A stretch of DNA of 64,000 nucleotides from Bradyrhizobium aeschynomenes (GTDB lineage Bacteria; Pseudomonadota; Alphaproteobacteria; Rhizobiales; Xanthobacteraceae), in assembly GCF_013178945.1 (NCBI RefSeq), contig NZ_JABFDM010000015.1, positions 43,106 through 107,105 of the forward strand, given 5' to 3'. The position numbers were made by a program, and so were the translations under genes. Shown here piece by piece: positions 1-7,232 of this stretch. The notes beneath the pieces are model-generated. The model searched no databases. It saw only the letters and a list, made by a program, of their open reading frames with translations, and was not told where the DNA came from. Position 1 is the stretch's first letter; every line of letters begins with the position of its first letter.

Positions 1-531
1 CATCGCCTGACCGAACGAGACCGTCGCCGTCTTCACCGGTTCGGCGCATTCCGGACAATCGGGCGCGGCGCCACCGGTCTGGAAGCGCCGCTGCACCCAG
101 TCGAGCTCATAGCGCTGCCCGCATCCGATGCAGCGCGCATAGGTGGTGTTGCCGTGCAGCTCGATGACATGATCGGGGGCGAAGCCGGAGTCCTGATGCA
201 GGTTGTCGATGTTCTGGGTGATGACCGCCGGAATCTTGCCGGCACGATAGAGTGAGGCGAGAGCATGATGGCCCCGGCCGGGCCGCGCCGCGGCAAATGT
301 CTCCTGCATCGCGAAGCGTCGCCGCCACGCCTCGTCCCGCGCATCCTGGCTGGCAACGAACTCGTCGAAATGGATCGGGCGGTTGCGCGTCCACAGCCCG
401 CCCGGGGAGCGGAAGTCGGGGATGCCGGTCTCGGTCGAGATGCCCGCCCCCGTAAACGGGACGATGACGTTCGCGCCCGCGATCATGTCGCCCAGGCGGT
501 TCACGCCGTCCTGCAGATTGGACGCAATCAT
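1..531 (-). CDS. Sir2-family NAD-dependent protein deacylase (partial, C-terminus outside window)
   Basis: Sirtuin, which removes acyl groups from protein lysines using NAD+. The visible 177 residues start at an ATG (531) and run off the left edge. Seen in order: the GAGIS NAD-binding motif near residue 28, the TGIPDFRS motif just after it, the TQNIDNLH motif, the catalytic His in the ELHG segment, and a zinc site with two CxxC-type pairs (CIGC and CPEC). An in-frame TAG lies upstream and no other ATG, GTG or TTG falls between, so the start is well fixed. There is no good ribosome site directly before it; a short upstream reading frame ends on this start. The missing part should hold the rest of the Rossmann fold. 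Confidence 0.93.
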   Translation of the reverse strand, partial: MIASNLQDGVNRLGDMIAGANVIVPFTGAGISTETGIPDFRSPGGLWTRNRPIHFDEFVASQDARDEAWRRRFAMQETFAAARPGRGHHALASLYRAGKIPAVITQNIDNLHQDSGFAPDHVIELHGNTTYARCIGCGQRYELDWVQRRFQTGGAAPDCPECAEPVKTATVSFGQAM

Positions 532-566
532 CAGCGGCCGCTCCGATGCATCTCGGTTGGCATCAT
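531..566 (-). CDS. possible 11-codon upstream ORF coupled to the sirtuin start
   Basis: A tiny frame of 11 codons (MMPTEMHRSGR) has a purine-rich site (GGGGA, 5 bases before its ATG). Its TGA shares one base with the sirtuin ATG in the string TGATG. The sirtuin itself lacks a ribosome site, so translation may be coupled through this frame. It could equally be chance; no homolog is known to me. Confidence 0.3.
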   Translation of the reverse strand: MMPTEMHRSGR

Positions 567-875
567 TTTCTTCCCCTTCCTAGCACGTTCGGGACTGCCC
601 GGTCCGGCGCCGCTCCTGCGTCGTTGAGCCACCCGAGCGCCGGAACTCTTCAGCATCGCGCTGCAAGCGGAACGAGTCTCGAACATCGGATTCTCCCGTG
701 AGACGGCATCCCGCCCCTGCTCTCCCCAGCCAAGCCATCGACGTTGCGCGACCGGGCGGGCTCTCCGCAATCACGCCGCAATCAGGCATCCACATCGCGC
801 CAGCGATTCGCCAGGAAGTTTGTCACGCGTCTCATGGCTCGTTTCGCCGGATAGCGACCGGAGCAGAGAGGATCC
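567..875. other. intergenic gap
   Basis: Between the sirtuin and the small gene at 876. I see no convincing gene, hairpin terminator or strong promoter here; reading frames in it lack ribosome sites and family features. Confidence 0.5.
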
Positions 876-1040
876 GTGGCCCAGAAAGAGACGCAGGACG
901 ATCGGCGCACCCAGGAGCGTGCCGAGATCACGGCAAGGATTGCGCGATTCAAGTCGACACAAGAGAGGTTCGCGCGCGAGCGCGAGGAATATGCGCGGCA
1001 AGCCTGGCGCAAAGCCCAGCGCGGCGAGGCTGCCGAATAG
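876..1040 (+). CDS. 54-residue highly charged small protein
   Basis: Starts at GTG with an AGAGAGG site about 4 bases upstream and ends at TAG. The product is dominated by Arg, Glu, Gln and Ala (segments such as RTQERAEITARIARFK and RFARERE), lacks Cys and Pro, and should be one long amphipathic helix. Function unknown. It could be a coiled-coil or nucleic-acid-associated peptide; that is inference from composition. It has its own ribosome site and ends before the convergent gene at 1119. Confidence 0.55.
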   Translation: MAQKETQDDRRTQERAEITARIARFKSTQERFAREREEYARQAWRKAQRGEAAE

Positions 1041-1118
1041 CGAGCCTTGCGTGCGGATGAAAGAAAAGCCCGGAGGCAGTGCCGTCCGGGCTGTTCTTCT
1101 CATCTCCGGCGCTCGCGC

Positions 1119-1406
1119 TTACCAGTGATGACGCCAGTAGTGACGGCGATGATAGTAGGGGGCGCCGTAATAGGCATACGGACCGGGTCCATAGGCGTAA
1201 CGCGGGCCGTAACCGTAGTAGCCATAGCCCGGGCCATAGTAATAGGGATGCGAGGCCGCGATCGCGCCCGCGGTCAGCGCTCCCGCCGCGAGGCCGAATG
1301 CGAGCCCGGGTCCAAGGCCGCGCGCCTGTGCGGGCGCGGGCGTGGCCAGTGCGGTGGCAGCGACGGCGCCTGCTGTCGCCAGAACAGCCAATGTCTTTCT
1401 CAGCAT
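1119..1406 (-). CDS. small secreted Gly/Tyr/His-rich protein
   Basis: 95 residues from an ATG with a near-perfect GGAGGT site 4 bases upstream; a longer frame from 1433 lacks such a site. Residues 1-28 form a Sec signal peptide (MLRKT, hydrophobic Ala-rich core, probable cut after AQA). A Gly/Ala-rich hydrophobic stretch follows, then a low-complexity tail of repeated YGPG, YGYY and PYAYYG units ending in HRRHYWRHHW. Such exported Gly-Tyr-His peptides are common hypotheticals in Bradyrhizobium; the His-rich end could bind metal (inference). Function unknown. Confidence 0.8.
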   Translation of the reverse strand: MLRKTLAVLATAGAVAATALATPAPAQARGLGPGLAFGLAAGALTAGAIAASHPYYYGPGYGYYGYGPRYAYGPGPYAYYGAPYYHRRHYWRHHW

Positions 1407-1533
1407 GATGACCTCCAATTCAAATGCGTCCAAACAACGCAGTCGGCAGCGAATTGGTTGCAGCTGAGGGTGCCGTGACTGTGGGAACCGAAGACCCTCC
1501 CCGGACGTTTTGTGGGGTCAAGGTGGAGCGGAC

Positions 1534-1677
1534 ATGGCGTCTTGGCTGGAACTTCTGTTCAACATCATCGGCTATGGCGGCTTCGTCGTGATCGCCTCGC
1601 GGCACCATGCGCCGGCGTCCGTCGATGTGCGGGAGCGCCACGGCGATGTGCCCGGCGTGGATGGAGACGGCCTCTGA
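1534..1677 (+). CDS. 47-residue small membrane protein
   Basis: ATG preceded by GGTGGAG 5 bases upstream. The first half (MASWLELLFNIIGYGGFVVI) is a single membrane-spanning helix, followed by a short basic/His patch and an acidic Gly/Asp-rich tail. Function unknown. It stands alone between two minus-strand genes. Confidence 0.5.
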   Translation: MASWLELLFNIIGYGGFVVIASRHHAPASVDVRERHGDVPGVDGDGL

Positions 1678-2076
1678 CATCACACGGAGGCAGCCAGCTC
1701 CTCCACAGGTCATCCGCAGCATATCCACAGCTCGGTACGATCCGCTTTGGCGCCACCCGATCAACGGCTTGGTGCGCAATATGCGCAGAATTGTCCACAT
1801 GATGCGGAGAACACCTGCCATCCGCCCCTCGCCCGCGGGATGCCTGCGGCTGCCGCTCGTGCCTGCGCTGCGGCGTCGGATCCGGCTTTACAAATTGCCT
1901 TGAACCTTCTGGTGCCTGCCCAAGACACATCAATACTGGGGATTTCAGGGCCCAGTCTTCGAGGGTGGCGCCACGCGACGAAGATATTCCGTCGCGCTGG
2001 CGCTGCTGTCGTTTCAGCTCGGCCGCTGCGCCATGCCGTCGACCGATCCCGCAAGGATCCACCCGGCCATGTCGTC
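1678..2076. other. intergenic gap with two DnaA-box-like 9-mers
   Basis: No convincing gene. It holds ATATCCACA at 1721-1729 and TTGTCCACA at 1791-1799, each one base from the TTATCCACA DnaA consensus. There is no AT-rich unwinding element or further cluster, so an origin is not supported. Confidence 0.4.
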
Positions 2077-2109
2077 AAAAAAAAAGAGGCCCCCTCTTCA
2101 GGGAGCCTC
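2077..2109 (-). terminator. intrinsic terminator of hup
   Basis: Read on the minus strand: GAGGC, then TCCC, a short loop, GGGG, then GCCTC, followed by nine T residues. A strong stem plus T tract placed about 30 bases after the hup stop codon. Confidence 0.9.
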
Positions 2110-2140
2110 TGATCGCGATCGGCAACCGTGGAAGGTCGGA

Positions 2141-2443
2141 TCAGGCGACCGCGTCCTTGGCGGCCTTGACCGGGCGTGCGCGCACGATCTTGCGGGCCGG
2201 CTTGGCCTTGAACATCATCTCTTCGCCGGTGAAGGGGTTGGTGCCCTTGCGCGCCTTGACGGCCGGCTTCTTGACGACGACGAACTTGGCGAAGCCCGGC
2301 ACGAGGAACACGCCGTTCTTCTTCAGCTCCTTGTGGCCGACGTCGGTGAGCGTCTCCATGACGTTCTTGACGTCGCGCTTGGACAGCTCGGTGGAGGTCG
2401 CAATCTTCTCGATCAACTGCGACTTGGAAAGTTGGGTAGCCAT
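2141..2443 (-). CDS. hup: HU-type nucleoid DNA-binding protein
   Basis: 100 residues, normal for HU. It bends and compacts DNA as a dimer. Seen: the N-terminal helix MATQLSKSQLIEKIA, the GFAKF segment, then the beta-arm region with NPFTGEE and a basic Lys/Arg-rich C-terminus (KPARKIVRARPVKAAK), a tail extension often found in alphaproteobacterial HU. The ATG at 2443 has a GAGGAG site; an upstream extension of the frame to 2641 has no site and is not HU-like. Monocistronic, with its own terminator downstream and a long upstream region. Confidence 0.95.
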   Translation of the reverse strand: MATQLSKSQLIEKIATSTELSKRDVKNVMETLTDVGHKELKKNGVFLVPGFAKFVVVKKPAVKARKGTNPFTGEEMMFKAKPARKIVRARPVKAAKDAVA

Positions 2444-2454
2444 CGTATCTCCTC

Positions 2455-2479
2455 GTGATTGGTACCGGGTGATTGGTAC
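2455..2479. repeat. 11-bp direct repeat in the hup 5' region
   Basis: GTGATTGGTAC occurs at 2455-2465 and again at 2469-2479, a 14-bp period, 12-36 bases upstream of the hup start codon. It lies in the untranslated leader, so it could be a protein or RNA-binding repeat or a replication-slippage product. Confidence 0.75.
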
Positions 2480-2650
2480 TGATGAATGACGTGACGACTG
2501 CGCGGCTATCAGCGCATTGCTGCGCAGACTGGTCGGGGCTTTCTGGCTGCATTGCACAGCCGGGACTTCAGTCGTCTGGTGGCGTATCACCCCGCGATTT
2601 TCGGGATTGTCCTGCATTTCAAGGGGCCCCGAAGCACCCACAGCGGCGCC

Positions 2651-2679
2651 AAAATTCCAACGGAGCGCGAAGAAGTCAA
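2651..2679 (-). promoter_or_regulatory. candidate sigma70-type promoter for hup
   Basis: On the minus strand TTGACT (2679-2674), 17-bp spacer, AATTTT (2656-2651). It would give a leader of about 200 bases before hup. The -10 is weak, so this is tentative. Confidence 0.35.
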
Positions 2680-3045
2680 GCTGCGATGGCGATCGAACGG
2701 AGCATGCGATTCATTTTCCCCTATATTTCCAGGCATTTTCGACGCTCCTGCGTGATTTTGGCCGCACATGAGCGTCGAAAAGCGCTGAAAAGCCTGCACG
2801 CGGCGGCATCGCGCCGTTCATTCGTCGCCGCGAATCACTGCCAAAATAGCGATTCGTCAGCATTTCGCGGTCGCTACCCCGTCGCGCAAACCCAGTAAAG
2901 CTACGCGTCGAGCGGATCACAATCCGGCGCGGGCCCACATGTCTCGATCACAGGCGTGATGCGCGAAAGAACCAATTGCTGCTATGGATCGACGTCCATA
3001 GGCGGCGGTTGATCATCCGCTGCAAGTTCAGGGAGAGAAGAAACG
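2680..3045. other. intergenic region upstream of glyoxalase I
   Basis: No gene supported. Relatively AT-rich for this genome. Near the right end there is an 18-bp dyad at 2984-3001 (TATGGA, 6-bp spacer, TCCATA), about 45 bases before the glyoxalase start, which could be an operator. Confidence 0.4.
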
Positions 3046-3498
3046 ATGCGTTATCTTCACACCATGCTGCGCGTGCGCAATCTCGACGCCGCGCTCAAAT
3101 TCTATTCCGATGCGCTGGGCCTCAAGGAGGTACGCCGGATCGACAACGACAAGGGACGATTCACGCTGGTGTTTCTCTGCGCACCCGAAGATGAACATCT
3201 GCTGAAGAGCCTGCCGCCGACGCGCGGCGCGCCACTGGTCGAGCTCACCTACAATTGGGATGAGGAAAGCTATGGCGAGGATCGGTACTTCGGCCATCTC
3301 GCTTATGAGGTCGACGACATCTACGCCACCTGCGATCGGCTGATGAAGCTCGGCATCACCATCAACCGGCCGCCGCGCGACGGCAACATGGCCTTCGTCC
3401 GCTCGCCCGACCTGCACTCCATTGAACTGCTGCAGAAAGGCGAGCCGAAGGCGCCCGCCGAGCCCTGGCTGTCGATGCCGAACACCGGACATTGGTAG
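3046..3498 (+). CDS. gloA: lactoylglutathione lyase (glyoxalase I)
   Basis: 150 residues. Glyoxalase I converts the methylglyoxal-glutathione hemithioacetal to S-lactoylglutathione in the cytosol. Two VOC-type repeats are visible. The metal ligands expected for the family are present: His in RYLHTML, Glu in LVELTYNW, His in YFGHLA and Glu in HSIELLQ. A GGGAGAG site precedes the ATG by about 7 bases. No obvious operon partner. Confidence 0.93.
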   Translation: MRYLHTMLRVRNLDAALKFYSDALGLKEVRRIDNDKGRFTLVFLCAPEDEHLLKSLPPTRGAPLVELTYNWDEESYGEDRYFGHLAYEVDDIYATCDRLMKLGITINRPPRDGNMAFVRSPDLHSIELLQKGEPKAPAEPWLSMPNTGHW

Positions 3499-3585
3499 GC
3501 CGCTCGCCCGCATCATCCGGCCGGAACATCGAGCCCACCCTCGCGTTGTCGCTCCGATTGACGGAGAGGATATGAGGAGGCCGAG

Positions 3586-3666
3586 ATGGGTCGTGGAATT
3601 CTACTGTGGTTGTTGGGCGTGCCGATCCCGGTGATCATTCTGCTGTGGCTGTTCTTCGGCCGCTGA
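3586..3666 (+). CDS. 26-residue single-span membrane peptide
   Basis: A complete tiny gene: an AGGAGG site about 6 bases before the ATG, 26 codons, TGA, and an intrinsic terminator 25 bases later. The product is MGRGILLWLLGV, then PIPVIILLWLFFGR: one hydrophobic helix, basic at both ends, with a Pro-x-Pro kink. This size is below most annotation cut-offs. Function unknown; membrane-complex modulators often look like this (inference). Confidence 0.72.
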   Translation: MGRGILLWLLGVPIPVIILLWLFFGR

Positions 3667-3691
3667 TCGCCGCGAACGATACGTTCGACGG

Positions 3692-3719
3692 AAAAGCCCC
3701 GCTTCGAGCGGGGCTTTTT
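3692..3719. terminator. bidirectional intrinsic terminator
   Basis: AAAAGCCCCGC, loop TTCGA, GCGGGGCTTTTT: an 11-bp symmetrical stem flanked by A and T runs, immediately after the 26-residue gene. A small extra dyad (CGAACG ATA CGTTCG) sits just before it. Confidence 0.92.
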
Positions 3720-3772
3720 GCGTAACATGAGCTAACGTCGATGCCATGCGAACGCCGAGACAGGAGCCGAAC

Positions 3773-4411
3773 GTGTCCGACAACAAACTGACGATCTGGG
3801 GCCGTCCCAACTCGGTGAATGTACAGAAGGTGCTGTGGTGTCTCGCCGAGCTCGACCTCGCTCATGAGCGGATCGACGCCGGCATGCAATTCGGCCGCAA
3901 CAACGAAGCCGACTATCTCGCCATGAATCCGAACGGCCGCATTCCCACGCTGGTCGATGGTGATTTCGTGCTGTGGGAGAGCAACGCGATCATGCGTTAT
4001 CTCTGTCTGGCGGACGGCAAGGGCACCCCGCTCTATCCGGTCCTGCCGCGCCACCGCGCCGGCGTCGAGCGCTGGTTGGACTGGACCCTCTCGACGGTGC
4101 AGCCGATCGAGCGGCCGCTGTTCTGGGGCCTGGTGCGAACTCCGCCCGCGGAGCGCGATATGCGCGGGCTGCAGAAGGCGGCCGACGAGGCCGCGGCGAT
4201 GTGGCGCATCCTGGACGCGCATCTGGCGACGCGAAGCTATGTCGAGGCCGAGAGCTTCACCCTCGCCGACATCGCGCTCGGCGCCTATGCGCGGCGCTGG
4301 TTCGGCGTCGAAGGCGTCGTCAAGCCGGAGCTGATCAACCTGGCGCGCTGGTACCACGTCGTCGCGCAGCGCCCGGCCTTCATCCGCCACATCGCGCCGC
4401 CGCTATCGTGA
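3773..4411 (+). CDS. glutathione S-transferase family protein
   Basis: About 212 residues from a GTG with AGGAG 6 bases upstream; an ATG at 3746 in the same frame has no site. N-terminal thioredoxin-fold domain (WGRPNSVNVQKVLWCLAEL) with the conserved glutathione-binding segment NPNGRIPTLVDG and the WESNAIMRYL Glu-Ser pair; all-alpha C-terminal domain with the ESFTLADIALG motif. It conjugates glutathione to electrophiles or reduces peroxides/disulfides; the substrate cannot be told from sequence. Ends 5 bases before the convergent gene at 4417. Confidence 0.9.
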   Translation: MSDNKLTIWGRPNSVNVQKVLWCLAELDLAHERIDAGMQFGRNNEADYLAMNPNGRIPTLVDGDFVLWESNAIMRYLCLADGKGTPLYPVLPRHRAGVERWLDWTLSTVQPIERPLFWGLVRTPPAERDMRGLQKAADEAAAMWRILDAHLATRSYVEAESFTLADIALGAYARRWFGVEGVVKPELINLARWYHVVAQRPAFIRHIAPPLS

Positions 4412-4416
4412 GGGCA

Positions 4417-4674
4417 TCAGCGCCCGACCGAGGTCCCCGTCTCGAACCGCAGGGCCCCGCCGACTTTCATGCAGGTGTCAGTGCCTTCGACGCGGACGAA
4501 ATTGGCGCCGTAGGATGCGCAGGGATTCCGAGCGACCGCGGCGGGACGGGATGCCGGCTTGTTGGTTGCCGCGGCCTTGGGTGTCAGGAGCGATGACCCC
4601 GGCGCGCCCGCGGATGCGGGGAGCGGCGCGACGGCCAACCATGTGACGATGCCGAGGATGAAAGACCTGAACAT
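4417..4674 (-). CDS. small exported protein resembling the N-terminus of a rhizobial porin
   Basis: 85 residues. Residues 1-22 are a signal peptide (hydrophobic core ILGIVTWLAVAPLPAS). After a Pro/Ala/Lys linker comes a segment with CASYGANFVRVEGTDTC and then KVGGALRFETG. Rhizobial Omp2/RopA-type porins begin their mature chain with the same pattern (Cys, YG, F, PGTDTC, VGGYVR). Here the chain stops right after that strand, so this is either a stand-alone two-Cys mini-protein or the remnant of a porin gene. No frameshifted barrel remains downstream, because the convergent GST gene begins within 5 bases. Confidence 0.7.
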   Translation of the reverse strand: MFRSFILGIVTWLAVAPLPASAGAPGSSLLTPKAAATNKPASRPAAVARNPCASYGANFVRVEGTDTCMKVGGALRFETGTSVGR

Positions 4675-4721
4675 ATCAGCTTGATAGCGCGTCGGTCGCG
4701 AGAACGCGACGGCGCGATGCG

Positions 4722-4982
4722 CTACTTCCCGATGAACTTGACGCCGACCGAAGCGCCGCGGCGCCAGACCACCTGGCACAGCCGGCCGGTGCGCGCATCA
4801 CGCGCGAAGGCGAGCCGGATGGTCGCCGGCAGAGCCGCGGCATCCTCCAGGGTCAGCCGGGCGCCGGCACTCGAAATGTCCTGAACCAGGCAGTGCCGCA
4901 CGGCGAATCCACCCTCCAGCGTGATCCACGCCGGTTGCTTCATCGATTTGCGGGCTTCCCGCTTCTTGGGCGCGGCCATCAT
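4722..4982 (-). CDS. PilZ-domain protein
   Basis: 86 residues, a minimal PilZ domain. PilZ proteins bind cyclic di-GMP through an RxxxR motif and a D/NxSxxG motif. Here DISSAGARL is clear, and an upstream basic segment (KKREARKSMKQ) gives a possible RxxxR-like feature. The last strand ends VGVKFIGK. It may receive signals from diguanylate cyclases such as the one at 57095. ATGs at 4982 and 4979 are both served by a GGAG site; the first is given. Confidence 0.8.
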   Translation of the reverse strand: MMAAPKKREARKSMKQPAWITLEGGFAVRHCLVQDISSAGARLTLEDAAALPATIRLAFARDARTGRLCQVVWRRGASVGVKFIGK

Positions 4983-5111
4983 CCTTCTCCTGCTTGCCCG
5001 CTGCAGTACGGCAAGGACCCTAATGGACGGTTGATTGGACCAAACAGGCCTCCGACCGACCGGAAGCCCGACCGTCGATCAATTGCGAATAATGAGGATG
5101 ACCGTGCGGGG

Positions 5112-5186
5112 TGGCGCTCCCTAGCGGAATCGAACCGCTCTCTCCACCGTGAAAGGGTGGCGTCCTAACCGATAGACGAAGGGAGC
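5112..5186 (-). tRNA. tRNA-Glu (UUC anticodon)
   Basis: 75 nt on the minus strand with an encoded CCA end. Acceptor stem GCTCCCT/AGGGAGC, anticodon stem CCACC/GGTGG around CTTTCAC (anticodon TTC), T arm AGCGG-TTCGATT-CCGCT. All four arms close. Confidence 0.97.
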
Positions 5187-5405
5187 CTACGTACGATGCT
5201 GCCAGGGCAAGCCACCCCAACACCACCGCCGCCTGCGCGCATTTGGCAAAACCTTCAACAAATCAGCGAGTTGAGGCTGAGATCTGCGAGGTCGGCCGAA
5301 CCACCGGAGATGATTCCGTGCCGCGCGCGGCCGAACGTATAGAGGCGTTTGTCCGCCCGGGCAAGCCGCCCCTTGCACGTCTTTACCGGTCCTGTCGTGC
5401 CATGC

Positions 5406-5738
5406 TCAACGCGCCGCAAACAACGGAGAGATCCCGTCCGTGTCGATATAGACGATGCCGTCCTCGACCTTCAGGGGATACTGGGCCAGCGCGCTCTCCG
5501 GCGGATGCACGGGCTGGCCGGTCAGGGCATCCCAGGTCCAGTTGTGCACCGGACAGCTCAGCAGGCGGCCGTCAAAGCCAGCCTCCTCCATCGGCGCTGC
5601 GGTATGCGGGCACACGCCCTGGAAGGCCTTGAGCTCGCCCTGGTCGGGCCAGGCGAGGATGATGAGCTGGGCGTCGGCGATGACGAGGCGCATCCCGCCC
5701 TCGTCGATTGTGTCGGCCTTGCAGACGCGGGTGAACAT
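5406..5738 (-). CDS. Rieske-type [2Fe-2S] ferredoxin
   Basis: 110 residues from the ATG at 5738 with an AGGAGG site 6 bases upstream; a longer frame to 5825 is not needed. Rieske cluster ligands are complete: CPH in GVCPHTAAP, then CPVH in LSCPVHNW. Size and layout match small soluble Rieske ferredoxins that pass electrons to oxygenases (TmoC/BphF-like). No oxygenase is encoded nearby; the divergent neighbour at 5943 is of unknown function. Confidence 0.9.
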   Translation of the reverse strand: MFTRVCKADTIDEGGMRLVIADAQLIILAWPDQGELKAFQGVCPHTAAPMEEAGFDGRLLSCPVHNWTWDALTGQPVHPPESALAQYPLKVEDGIVYIDTDGISPLFAAR

Positions 5739-5942
5739 GCGGGCCTCCTCGGTCCTGCCTGCGACGTACGTGGACGAAGCCAGACCAGCAAGACTCATTC
5801 CGTGCGCTCTTCGCGCCCACAGCAACAGCCCGGTGCTGGCACCCTTCTTGCGACATTACTCGCTGGGATCGCGTTGGACGTCGCGTCGTGTCGCAAAGGC
5901 GACAGAGCGTGCGGCCGGCGGCAAGTGGCGGCGGAGTGCGAC

Positions 5943-6695
5943 ATGACCGACATGACGGAACTGAGGACACGCAAGGAGCCGCTCAATCTCGCGATCGTGC
6001 ATGTCGATCCCGACGCCTTCATCGCCAACCTGATGGGCTGGCTCGAGATCACGGCCTTCATCAAGGCGCAACGTGCCGGCGAGGCTGTCGTGCCTGCTGA
6101 CGGCAAGACGCCGGCTTTGACGGCTGCGCAGCTGAAGAATGGCGGCGTGCATGAGGTCGGCAACGACGCGCTGTTCGCCTTCGCGATGACGGCGGCATTG
6201 AAGGGCGACAAGCCCGCCGTCGACAAGGTCGAGACCGCCCTGCTCGACAGCATGGGGCAGGATTTTCCGGGGTCGTTCGCGCTGTGGCACTTCCGCGCTG
6301 CGATCGACGCGCCGACCACGCTCGACGATTTCGTCGGCCAAGCGGGCAAGAAGATGCTGACGGGCGATCTGCCGCCGCCCCCCTTGCGCGCCAAGGAGTC
6401 TTGGAGCGCCGGACTGCGGTTCTTCGAGAAGGCGCGCAAGTCCAACTTCGTCCACGAGATCATGTATCCGCTGGCGAAATGGACGCGGGCGCGCTGGACC
6501 GAGACCGCCGAGAAAGGCGTCGCCTTCCTGCATCACATCGAGGACAACGTTCCGGTGCTGCGCGAGGTGCTCGAGGAGAAGCGCAACGACCAGGCGTTCA
6601 TCGCCAACGTCCTGCTGCGGCTGGCGCCCGCCGTCGACATGGAGCTGAACGAGGAATATCAGGGATTTCTGCGCTCGCTGGCGCGGCGCAACTGA
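5943..6695 (+). CDS. conserved hypothetical protein, 250 residues
   Basis: Starts at ATG 5943 with GGAG 6 bases upstream (a second Met at 5952 is possible). No signal peptide or membrane span. Soluble and mostly helical, with segments such as VDPDAFIANLMGWLEITAFI, GNDALFAFAM, a proline run before LRAKESW, and a C-terminal HHIEDNVPVLREVLEE. No family recognised. Divergent from the Rieske gene with about 200 bases between; they may share control but this is not shown. A stem-loop terminator follows. Confidence 0.75.
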   Translation: MTDMTELRTRKEPLNLAIVHVDPDAFIANLMGWLEITAFIKAQRAGEAVVPADGKTPALTAAQLKNGGVHEVGNDALFAFAMTAALKGDKPAVDKVETALLDSMGQDFPGSFALWHFRAAIDAPTTLDDFVGQAGKKMLTGDLPPPPLRAKESWSAGLRFFEKARKSNFVHEIMYPLAKWTRARWTETAEKGVAFLHHIEDNVPVLREVLEEKRNDQAFIANVLLRLAPAVDMELNEEYQGFLRSLARRN

Positions 6696-6761
6696 CGGGG
6701 TCGCCCTCGCCGTGAGCTCGGTCGTCCGTAACGGGCGATTGCGATGGTGGGGTTTGCGACA

Positions 6762-6811
6762 CGCGACAGCAAAAAGGCCGGCGGGCGTTACGCCGCCGAC
6801 CTTTTGTCGCG
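6762..6811. terminator. long stem-loop, probable terminator of the 5943 gene
   Basis: CGCGACA(GC)AAAAAGG-CCGGCGG pairs with CCGCCGACCTTTT-GTCGCG around a GTTAC-type loop. About 20 bp of imperfect stem with an internal A run and T run. Its T run is inside the stem, as in many bidirectional terminators. Confidence 0.6.
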
Positions 6812-6928
6812 ACTGCCGGCTCCGGCTGGCCGGTTCCGTCGCACTCCTGGGGGAGTCCACGGACAGGGTCGCGCGACCTGGTTAATGATCTCCTAACGGC
6901 GACAGCCGTGCGCTTACGGAGAGCTCGG

Positions 6929-7150
6929 TCAGCTCAGCAGCAATGCACGCTTCTTCTCGCGCCGCAGCTTGAGCTCCTGACAACCGGAGAGCCGGACCAG
7001 CTCCTGCGGGTGCATGTCGTAGCCGTGGCTGCCATAGAGATTTTGCTGCGCCATCGGGACCTGCGCCGGCCGGCCGGCCACATCGGCGGTCAGCGAATCC
7101 CCGGACGGCGAACCACGGACCGGTTCGATCCCTGTCCTCAAAGCGGTCAT
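6929..7150 (-). CDS. small hypothetical protein, 73 residues
   Basis: ATG at 7150 with GGAG 6 bases upstream. Hydrophilic, no signal peptide; middle part AQQNLYGSHGYDMHPQE and a basic C-terminus (KLRREKKRALLLS). No family recognised. It stands alone between the 5943 gene and the hemerythrin gene, both transcribed separately. Confidence 0.55.
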   Translation of the reverse strand: MTALRTGIEPVRGSPSGDSLTADVAGRPAQVPMAQQNLYGSHGYDMHPQELVRLSGCQELKLRREKKRALLLS

Positions 7151-7232
7151 AGCCAACTCCGTGAAAGAGTGCCTGCCCCCGGCGTGGAACTATAGCCCTC
7201 TGCCGGCGCGGCGCAATTGGGACAAAATGCCA

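Noticed and set aside
1721..1799. Two DnaA-box-like 9-mers as a replication origin
   Set aside because: Only two imperfect boxes, 70 bp apart, with no AT-rich element or origin-associated genes.
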